From Candidatus Uhrbacteria bacterium (GTDB lineage Bacteria; Patescibacteriota; Patescibacteriia; UBA9934; GWF2-40-263): a DNA stretch of 37,298 nucleotides. The DNA is taken from NCBI GenBank assembly GCA_903843045.1, contig CAIMOJ010000037.1, positions 1-37,298 on the forward strand, in the 5' to 3' direction. The notes under the pieces were generated by a model. It was not told where the DNA came from and searched no databases. It saw only the letters and a program-made list of their open reading frames with translations. Positions within the stretch are counted from its first letter, which is position 1; every line of letters starts with the position of its first letter. This document shows positions 32,397-37,298 of the stretch, in pieces. Made by a program: the position numbers and the translations under genes.

Positions 32397-32795
32397 ATGA
32401 TCGGAATAATCGAAGAAGTCATCACGACGCGCCTGAACGAGCGCGGCCTCGCCCTGCGGTCGAGGCACGACGCGCTCTACGAGGTTGCCTGCCGCGCCTG
32501 GAACCGGAGTAAGTTCTGGCATACGCTCAGCCGGTTGGGATTCCTCGCGGAACTCGCCCTCGTGTTCCTGACGGGGCTTGTCGCCATAGGATGCGCGATC
32601 TGCTCCGCCACGTCCTTTCTCATCGCGAGCCTCTGGGTGGCCATCGTCCTCTCCAAGGCGTTCCTCTCCTGCTTCTTCGTCGGCATGGCCGTCGCCTGGA
32701 TCATCGAGCGCCCGGCCCGCGCGAACAAGGCCGAGCGGGACCGCATCGACGACGACCTGAGACGACGCGAGTTCTACGAGCCAATCCCAAGCTGA
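32397..32795 (+). CDS. Small membrane protein, unknown function
   Basis: 132 residues. A soluble helical N-terminal part (about 1-45, GIIEEVITTRLNERGLALRS) is followed by two hydrophobic helices (about 48-72 and 76-103) and a charged C-terminal tail (RDRIDDDLRRREFYEP). The ATG at 32397 is preceded by AGGAGA at a good distance. No family is recognised. Its promoter shares a -35 with the diguanylate cyclase, so the two may be co-regulated; a role in the same response is possible but unproven. Confidence 0.65.
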   Translation: MIGIIEEVITTRLNERGLALRSRHDALYEVACRAWNRSKFWHTLSRLGFLAELALVFLTGLVAIGCAICSATSFLIASLWVAIVLSKAFLSCFFVGMAVAWIIERPARANKAERDRIDDDLRRREFYEPIPS

Positions 32796-32802
32796 CCCAC
32801 TC

Positions 32803-32824
32803 TCGCCCAAACGGGCGATTTTTT
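32803..32824 (+). terminator. Terminator of the small membrane protein gene
   Basis: A TCGCCC/GGGCGA hairpin with loop AAAC, followed by six Ts. Confidence 0.85.
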
Positions 32825-32825
32825 G

Positions 32826-32831
32826 TACACT
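32826..32831 (+). promoter_or_regulatory. -10 of rlmH
   Basis: TACACT ends six bases before the ATG at 32838, directly after the T-run of the previous terminator. It predicts a leaderless transcript. Confidence 0.5.
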
Positions 32832-32837
32832 GCTTCC

Positions 32838-33251
32838 ATGTTCCGCTTCCACATCGTCACCGTCGGCAGCATGAAGAAGGGCCCGCTCGCGGAGCTTGTT
32901 TCGCATTATCAGAAATTGTTGAAAACGTACGCGAGGGTCGAAGGTGCGGAGGTGAAAGAGGTTCGAAGGGTCGCCAAGGACGCGTTCTCCGTGCTGCTGA
33001 CCGAGCACGGCAAGGAATACGATTCCCCGCAGTTCGCCAAGCAGCTCCTCGCCTGGAGCGAGCACGAGACGCGCCCCATCGAGTTCGTCGTCGCCGGCCC
33101 GTTTGGAATGGACGCCGCGACGATCAAGGAATTCGACGCGACACTCTCGCTCTCGAAGCTCACGTTCCCGCACGACGTTGCGACGACGGTGCTGTACGAG
33201 CAGCTGTATCGGGCAATGACGATCGTGGCTGGAAAGACGTACCACTACTAA
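32838..33251 (+). CDS. rlmH: 23S rRNA (pseudouridine1915-N3)-methyltransferase RlmH
   Basis: 137 residues, slightly shorter than the usual 155. This SPOUT-fold enzyme methylates pseudouridine 1915 of 23S rRNA in the assembled ribosome. Visible family features are FHIVTVGSMKKGPLAELV (4-21), the SAM-knot strand IEFVVAGPFGMD (81-92), LSLSKLTFPHDV (103-114) and the C-terminal YEQLYRAMTIVAGKTYHY (120-137), close to the family's EQ-YRA...YH ending. The start is the ATG at 32838, which begins like other RlmH proteins and sits directly at its promoter; no Shine-Dalgarno site is seen. Confidence 0.9.
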   Translation: MFRFHIVTVGSMKKGPLAELVSHYQKLLKTYARVEGAEVKEVRRVAKDAFSVLLTEHGKEYDSPQFAKQLLAWSEHETRPIEFVVAGPFGMDAATIKEFDATLSLSKLTFPHDVATTVLYEQLYRAMTIVAGKTYHY

Positions 33252-33263
33252 CGGAACCAAGAC

Positions 33264-33291
33264 AAAAAAAATCCGACGCGAGCGCGTCGGA
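33264..33291 (-). terminator. Terminator of the 33296-33883 gene
   Basis: Read on minus: TCCGACGCG/CGCGTCGGA near-palindrome followed by eight Ts. It may also stop rlmH transcripts weakly from the other side. Confidence 0.8.
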
Positions 33292-33295
33292 GAGG

Positions 33296-33883
33296 TCAGG
33301 GCTTGGCGAGGATCTGGAGCGCGGCGTGCGGGAGGAGGCGACGGCCGTCCATGACGGTGCGCCCGGACAGCTTGGGGTCTGACTTCACCGCGTCGTCGTA
33401 GCAGGAACCGCACATGACGACGAGGTTGTTGGAGTACCGTTGCCGTTCGGCAAGGACGGTGTTTCTCGGACCCAGCGCGTTCGGAAAATCTCTTGCAAAG
33501 CAGCTGTCGCCGACCGCGCAGCGACCTTTTTGGTGGCGAAGCGTGTCCACGAGCATCAGCAGGTTGTCGACCGGGGTCGTCTCGACCGCGAGCGGCGACG
33601 CGCGGAAGACGCGAGAGTCATGGACCGCGCTTCCCGCGGCCTGGCGCATGACGACGACATTGTCCTCGAGCGAGAGCTCGTACGTGCAGAATTGCCGAAG
33701 TTTCTGCGCTCGATCGAACAGGCTGGGGTGAGTCCAGAGAACGGGTCCGCCGTCCGTGAGCAACGGACCGAGCGGCGTCTCCCCGCTGCACGCGTTGTCG
33801 ACCTGACCACGGATCGGGCCCATTCCGAGAAGCTCGGCCGTGATCGGCAGTACACGCTGAAGCATTCCAATCTGCAAAGGCAT
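33296..33883 (-). CDS. Unrecognised protein with possible Cys4 metal site
   Basis: 195 residues. The cysteines Cys122 and Cys128 (GRCAVGDSCF) and Cys158-x2-Cys161 (VMCGSCYDD) could form a zinc or iron-sulfur site. The rest is mixed alpha/beta, with YELSLEDNVVVMRQAAG and PVDNLLMLVDTLRHQKG. There is no signal peptide or membrane span. The start is the ATG at 33883 with a strong AGGAGGT ribosome site six bases upstream. No family is recognised. It diverges from the HNH gene across a short promoter region and could be functionally linked to it. Confidence 0.6.
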   Translation of the reverse strand: MPLQIGMLQRVLPITAELLGMGPIRGQVDNACSGETPLGPLLTDGGPVLWTHPSLFDRAQKLRQFCTYELSLEDNVVVMRQAAGSAVHDSRVFRASPLAVETTPVDNLLMLVDTLRHQKGRCAVGDSCFARDFPNALGPRNTVLAERQRYSNNLVVMCGSCYDDAVKSDPKLSGRTVMDGRRLLPHAALQILAKP

Positions 33884-33915
33884 CTTCCACCTCCTGTTGA
33901 AACGGTGGTGCGCAG

Positions 33916-33944
33916 ACCCTAGCGAAAATAGGCGAATATGTAAA
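33916..33944 (-). promoter_or_regulatory. Promoter of the 33296-33883 gene
   Basis: Read on minus: TTTACA (33939-33944), 17-base spacer, TAGGGT (33916-33921). Confidence 0.5.
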
Positions 33945-33962
33945 CCCACGGACCCAATCCCA

Positions 33963-33990
33963 TTGACATTTCCTCAAAAAACCGTACAAT
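33963..33990 (+). promoter_or_regulatory. Promoter of the HNH gene
   Basis: Consensus TTGACA (33963-33968), 16-base spacer, TACAAT (33985-33990). Confidence 0.8.
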
Positions 33991-34012
33991 CCCCGCAGAC
34001 ATGGAGGCTCTC

Positions 34013-34591
34013 ATGAGCGCGCAATTCAACACGCTCGTCCTGAACGACAAGCTCTTTCCCGTCGGGATCATCGCGTGGCAGCAGGCGGTGCAGATGTGCC
34101 TCGACGGCGGGGCGAGGCGAATACAGGCGTATCCCGGGCGGTTCGTGCGGTCCGCGCGCCTCGACGTTCCGTGGCCGTCGGTCATCCTCGACCCGTCGCG
34201 GACCGTCAGGCTCGGACTTACCGCCAACCGGCGCAACGTCATCGCGCGCGACCGGTTCGCGTGCCAGTACTGCGGCGTTGAGCCGCGCAATGGCGTCGGG
34301 CATCCGAACACGGACCTGCTCACCATCGACCACGTGGTTCCCCGCTGCCAGGCGGAATACGGGTACGTCGAGTCCTGGTACGACGGCGTCTGCGTCCCGG
34401 TCAGCTCTTGGGAAAACCTGGTCGCCGCGTGCGAGCCCTGCAACCTTCGCAAGGCAGGACGAACGCCGGAGGAGGCAGGCATGCCGCTCCTTTCCGTGCC
34501 GACGTCTCCCGGAATCTTCACAAGCATCCGCATCCTGGTCTCTCGGGTGAAGGCAATGCCCGCGACGTGGGAACCGTATCTGGAGCTCTGA
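34013..34591 (+). CDS. HNH endonuclease
   Basis: 192 residues. The HNH core is complete: Cys84-x2-Cys87 (RFACQYCG), the catalytic Asp106-His107 (LTIDHVVPRC), Asn135 (SSWENLVAAC) and Cys140-x2-Cys143 followed by NLRKAGRTPEEAG. The zinc-ribbon HNH layout resembles McrA-like and housekeeping HNH proteins. The first 75 residues (FNTLVLNDKLFPVGIIAW, VILDPSRTVRL) are typical of a widespread chromosomal HNH family rather than of homing endonucleases. The ATG at 34013 is chosen because GGAGG lies a few bases upstream; 34001 is the alternative. No methyltransferase partner is nearby, so classical restriction is unlikely. Confidence 0.85.
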   Translation: MSAQFNTLVLNDKLFPVGIIAWQQAVQMCLDGGARRIQAYPGRFVRSARLDVPWPSVILDPSRTVRLGLTANRRNVIARDRFACQYCGVEPRNGVGHPNTDLLTIDHVVPRCQAEYGYVESWYDGVCVPVSSWENLVAACEPCNLRKAGRTPEEAGMPLLSVPTSPGIFTSIRILVSRVKAMPATWEPYLEL

Positions 34592-34617
34592 GCCGTCACG
34601 ACCGTGGCGGTATTTTT
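34592..34617 (+). terminator. Terminator of the HNH gene
   Basis: A CCGTCAC/GTGGCGG hairpin followed by ATTTTTT. Confidence 0.75.
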
Positions 34618-34618
34618 T

Positions 34619-34693
34619 ATGCGAACGGGTAGGGCGCGCTTCCCCGAATCGATGACCCACGACGTCGGCATCTTCGTCACCCGGCAAACCTAA
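34619..34693 (+). CDS. Possible 24-residue peptide between two terminators
   Basis: A short complete frame (MRTGRARFPESMTHDVGIF then VTRQT), starting in the T-run of the HNH terminator and ending just before a second strong terminator. The second terminator needs a transcript to act on, which is the only support. No ribosome site or promoter is seen; it may be non-coding read-through. Confidence 0.2.
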   Translation: MRTGRARFPESMTHDVGIFVTRQT

Positions 34694-34694
34694 A

Positions 34695-34725
34695 CCCCGT
34701 CCCTTTCACAGGACGGGGCTTTTTT
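34695..34725 (+). terminator. Strong terminator
   Basis: A CCCCGTCC/GGACGGGG hairpin with loop CTTTCACA, followed by CTTTTTT on plus. Confidence 0.85.
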
Positions 34726-34731
34726 GCGTTG

Positions 34732-36309
34732 CTATTCCTTCTTGCCCGGAACCGCCGCCTCCGGCTTACGGGTCCAGTACTTGTCGCCGCGCATCTCGAA
34801 CTTTCCGTCGGCCGCGTCGCGCAACCACTTCGGGGCGTCCAGAAGGGTCGCGCTGTACTCCGTTCCAACCTTGGCCGTGTCCACGTCGCCGTGGGTCTCC
34901 GCGACCTTCCAGACCTTCATGGACTTCTTGTTCATGCCTTCCGCGAGACGGACGACGCCGCGGCCCGTGCCGACGCGCCGAACCCCGCCGCTGCGCAGGT
35001 TCTCATAGATTCCCGGCGAGACGACCAGTCCGCCGCGCGCGATGATGTCGCGCGCCTTTTCCATGAACTCCGCGTCCTTGCGGCGCGCCTCCTGCGTGCG
35101 CTTCGCTTCCGCGGCGGCCTGCGAGGCTTCGTCGGCAAGATATTTGTCGCGGTTCTTGAACAGCTCCCAGAACGGCCCGGGGACGCCCTTCCCACTCCAG
35201 CGGCTTCCAATCAGCTGACGCAGGGCCTGATGCTCGTCGAGAACGACGGCGCGCTGGGCGATCAGCTTCTTCGCAAGCTCGTCCCCGCCCTCGGCCTGCC
35301 TTCGCAGCGCCTCCTCGGCAAAGGGGGACTTCAGGAAATCCACCGCGTTGGCATAGTCGATCTTCGTCTTCTGCTCCCACGGAACCACCTCGGACGGGTC
35401 CTTGAGGGCCGCCGCGCCCGTTCCGTGCAGAACGGCGTCGCGCATCTTGTTCTTCACGGCCACGAACGCGTCGTTCATCGCCTTCTGGTCGCCGGACTTC
35501 ATCGCGTCCACGAGGGTCTGCCTCACCTTCGCGTCGCCGGCGATCTCTCCGAGGCGCTTGAACGCCGCGTCGTTGCGGGCCGCGATCGACTGGATGTCGC
35601 GGCGGATGCCGTCGTACGCCTCCTTCAGTTCCTTGGAACGCTTTCCTTCGACGGACGCGCGCAGGCTCTTCTCCGTGCGGTCCAGCTTCTCGATGACGCG
35701 CGGGTTCTCCCGCACCGACTTCAGCAGCCCCTCGAGCTCGGCGATCCATTCCACGTAAAACGCCTCCCCGGCCGTCTTCAGCTCGGCGCGGCGCGCGTTG
35801 ATCGGCTCTCGCATCGCCGCGACCTTCGCGTCGATGGCATCCGAAGCCGTATTTATTCGGTTGATATTGGCGTCGCGCAGCTGTTCCGCGGCCGTGGTCA
35901 GGACCTTCGCGGCGAGCATGTCCGACACGCTCTTCTGAAGCGCCTGCAGGCTCTCGACATTCTTTTTGGAAATGACGCCCTCCTCCAACAGCCGATCGAG
36001 CGTCTTGATGGAAAGTCCGGCATACGGGTCGAAGGCCTCCGTCCCCTTTCGGAAAATTTCACGGAACTTCAGCGCCTTCTCGATCTTCTTTTCCGTCGCC
36101 TTCATCTGCGTGATCATGCCGTCCACTTCCTTCTCGGACATGCCCGCCAGCCGAGCAAGCTCCGCGGAGTCCGCCAGCGCCGATTCCGTGGCCGCCTTGA
36201 TTGCCCCGAGATCCAGCCCGTCCAGCCCAAGGTCGATCTCGTCTGCTCCCATCTCTGCCGCCGGCGCTTCCTTTCCCTTTCCTTCCGGAGATCCCTTTGC
36301 GAGCTGCAT
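34732..36309 (-). CDS. Unrecognised long helical protein
   Basis: 525 residues, highly charged and largely alpha-helical, with probable coiled coils at about 60-85, 165-235 and 415-440. There is no signal peptide, membrane span or catalytic motif. The last 110 residues differ: a Gly/Arg turn (SGGVRRVGTGRGVVRLAEG) followed by WKVAETHGDVDTAKVGTEY and a basic end. It is transcribed alone from TGGTACAAT after the terminator of the HAD gene. The ATG at 36309 is used, as an upstream in-frame codon would overlap the promoter and terminator. A structural, scaffold or surface role is possible. Confidence 0.6.
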   Translation of the reverse strand: MQLAKGSPEGKGKEAPAAEMGADEIDLGLDGLDLGAIKAATESALADSAELARLAGMSEKEVDGMITQMKATEKKIEKALKFREIFRKGTEAFDPYAGLSIKTLDRLLEEGVISKKNVESLQALQKSVSDMLAAKVLTTAAEQLRDANINRINTASDAIDAKVAAMREPINARRAELKTAGEAFYVEWIAELEGLLKSVRENPRVIEKLDRTEKSLRASVEGKRSKELKEAYDGIRRDIQSIAARNDAAFKRLGEIAGDAKVRQTLVDAMKSGDQKAMNDAFVAVKNKMRDAVLHGTGAAALKDPSEVVPWEQKTKIDYANAVDFLKSPFAEEALRRQAEGGDELAKKLIAQRAVVLDEHQALRQLIGSRWSGKGVPGPFWELFKNRDKYLADEASQAAAEAKRTQEARRKDAEFMEKARDIIARGGLVVSPGIYENLRSGGVRRVGTGRGVVRLAEGMNKKSMKVWKVAETHGDVDTAKVGTEYSATLLDAPKWLRDAADGKFEMRGDKYWTRKPEAAVPGKKE

Positions 36310-36339
36310 AGGTTGTGGATAAGTGAATGATCGCACATC

Positions 36340-36348
36340 ATTGTACCA
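36340..36348 (-). promoter_or_regulatory. Extended -10 promoter of the long helical protein gene
   Basis: Read on minus: TGGTACAAT (36340-36348), 30 bases before the ATG. A perfect DnaA-box sequence (TTATCCACA on minus) lies in the leader near 36315. Confidence 0.55.
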
Positions 36349-36387
36349 AAAACGGACGGTTCGCGTCATGCGCGAACCATCCGTTTT
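36348..36387 (-). terminator. Terminator of the HAD gene
   Basis: Read on minus: ACGGATGGTTCGCG/CGCGAACCGTCCGT hairpin followed by TTTTTGG. Also T-rich on plus. Confidence 0.85.
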
Positions 36388-36388
36388 C

Positions 36389-37006
36389 CTAGTCCAACTC
36401 CCTCAGCGACGCGACGACCTTCCATGCCACGCCGTCGAGCTCGTGCGGCGCGATCGCGAGGGTCTCGCCCGGGCGCATCATGCGTACGATCGTGACCGGG
36501 AGGCCGCTCTGGTGGACGGCCACGAGGTGGTGCGGGTTGTCGTCGACGAACGTGATCGGCGTCGGATCCTCGGCGAGCATCGCGGCCAGCCGTTCGGCCT
36601 TCGATCCGCTCGGCTCCGTGACCACGACGCGCGGCACGAGCAGATCGATCCCGCTCGCGCGCATCTTCTCCCACTGGTGATCCCTGTCTCCCTGCGTCAG
36701 GATCGTCTGGCGGTGCGCGTCCCGGCGGGACTCGACGAACGGCGCCACGTCGTCGAACAGCAGCGACGGGCTGCGGTCCGTCAGCATCGCGCCGAAGCGA
36801 ACGATCAGACAATCCCGAAGCGCGTCGTCCAGGCCAAGCGCGTCGATATGTTTCCTGGGAGAGTATCCGCGCGGCAGGACCTCCTGGTACGAGGCGAACA
36901 CGGACGCCGCGTCGAGCCCCGCGCCAACGAGCATCTCGCTCCACATTTCCCAGACGGCCTGCGTCGCGTACAGCGTCGAATCAAAATCGTAAACGTAGTG
37001 TCGCAT
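36389..37006 (-). CDS. HAD-superfamily hydrolase
   Basis: 205 residues. Motif I is Asp7-x-Asp9 (VYDFDST), motif II is the Thr in ILTQGD (about 97-102), motif III is the Lys in SGSKAERL (about 133-140) and motif IV is ITFVDDN (about 150-156). A helical cap sits between motifs I and II. This is a phosphatase-type HAD of the small phosphomonoesterase or phosphoglycolate phosphatase-like group; its substrate is unknown. It starts four bases after the stop of the upstream hydrolase, so the two form an operon ended by the terminator at 36348-36387. Confidence 0.8.
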   Translation of the reverse strand: MRHYVYDFDSTLYATQAVWEMWSEMLVGAGLDAASVFASYQEVLPRGYSPRKHIDALGLDDALRDCLIVRFGAMLTDRSPSLLFDDVAPFVESRRDAHRQTILTQGDRDHQWEKMRASGIDLLVPRVVVTEPSGSKAERLAAMLAEDPTPITFVDDNPHHLVAVHQSGLPVTIVRMMRPGETLAIAPHELDGVAWKVVASLRELD

Positions 37007-37010
37007 AGCA

Positions 37011-37298
37011 CTAGGTCATCCAATCCGGCTTCGATCCCGTCGACGGCGCGATTCGGTCCGCCCAGGCCTTGTTCTCATAGTCGTTCGCGAGCGCCATCCC
37101 CGGCGCGTATGGGAACGGCGTCGAGGCTACGGAATCAACGAGATCGAGTAGCTTGGGATATTCCGCGTCCATGAAGTGGCCGTCCGTCTCGGTCGCGACG
37201 AGCGTCGCCTTCAGGAAAGCCGCCAGTTTCTGGCCGTGCTCGAACGGAACGAGCGCATCGTCCTTCGAATGGACCACGAAGAATTCCTTGGCCTTCCA
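37011..37298 (-). CDS. Alpha/beta hydrolase, C-terminal part (runs off the window)
   Basis: The visible 95 residues contain FFVVHSKDDALVPFEHGQKL, with the acid residue after a late strand, and ATETDGHFMDAEYPKLLDLV with the catalytic His. This is the C-terminal end of an RBBP9/YdeN-like serine hydrolase. The nucleophile and the start lie beyond the window edge; the frame is open to the last base. It is co-transcribed with the HAD gene. Confidence 0.75.
   Translation of the reverse strand, partial: WKAKEFFVVHSKDDALVPFEHGQKLAAFLKATLVATETDGHFMDAEYPKLLDLVDSVASTPFPYAPGMALANDYENKAWADRIAPSTGSKPDWMT

Noticed and set aside
34013-34591. Restriction-modification system based on the HNH gene
   Set aside because: No methyltransferase or specificity gene nearby; the HNH family looks like a chromosomal housekeeping type.
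34729-36330. A 533-codon plus frame opposite the long helical protein
   Set aside because: Arg/Leu-rich shadow; the minus frame has the promoter, the plausible start and normal amino-acid composition.

Overview
The window looks like a chromosomal stretch from a high-GC member of the Patescibacteria/CPR radiation. This assignment is inference, not proof. It rests on a transketolase encoded as two separate half-genes, secreted proteins with a repeated 'YVFPNDKTYFTWY' module that I associate with this group, a 23S-5S rRNA unit with no 16S or tRNA beside it, many genes with extended -10 promoters almost on top of the start codon, and a large share of unrecognised proteins. TGA acts as a stop throughout (several ATGA start/stop overlaps), so the recoded-TGA lineages (Gracilibacteria and relatives) are unlikely. 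There is no CRISPR array, insertion sequence or prophage.

Layout. 0-6 kb: ribulose-phosphate epimerase, two tandem secreted cupredoxin-like proteins, and the two halves of transketolase separated by a membrane DUF4349 protein and an AT-richer orphan gene. 6-15.7 kb: an accessory block of unrecognised or partly recognised genes in three minus-strand units that share one promoter/leader architecture, plus a plus-strand pair. It encodes two 2H-phosphoesterase-like proteins (one with an N-terminal CCHC zinc knuckle), an HD-domain protein, an alpha/beta hydrolase, a large protein with PD-(D/E)XK nuclease motifs, and coiled-coil proteins. This is the best candidate for an undescribed system, probably concerned with RNA or nucleotide phosphoester chemistry. 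15.7-20.3 kb: central carbon genes (two PfkB sugar kinases, class II aldolase, 2-hydroxyacid dehydrogenase), interrupted by a 500-bp nested-palindrome element. 20.2-23.6 kb: a membrane protein with a transglycosylase-like motif, tRNA-Ala(UGC), a secreted L,D-transpeptidase and a tiny lysine-rich peptide with a 39-bp tandem repeat.

23.6-27.9 kb: a minus-strand operon with a nucleotidyltransferase, a P-loop kinase, an unknown gene and an endonuclease Q-like PHP protein, preceded by a possible 33-residue membrane peptide; then a GNAT acetyltransferase. 28.0-31.5 kb: the minus-strand 23S-5S rRNA unit with its own promoter and leader. 31.6-34.7 kb: a group with conventional Shine-Dalgarno sites (GGDEF cyclase, small membrane protein, a Cys-containing protein, an HNH endonuclease) with rlmH among them. 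34.7-37.3 kb: a long helical protein, a HAD phosphatase and the C-terminal end of an alpha/beta hydrolase that runs off the window.

Together the recognised enzymes cover the non-oxidative pentose phosphate/lower glycolytic interface (epimerase, transketolase, sugar kinases, aldolase), cell-wall remodelling (L,D-transpeptidase, transglycosylase-like protein), DNA and rRNA maintenance (EndoQ, HNH, RlmH), and one compact unexplained nucleic-acid or phosphoester block.
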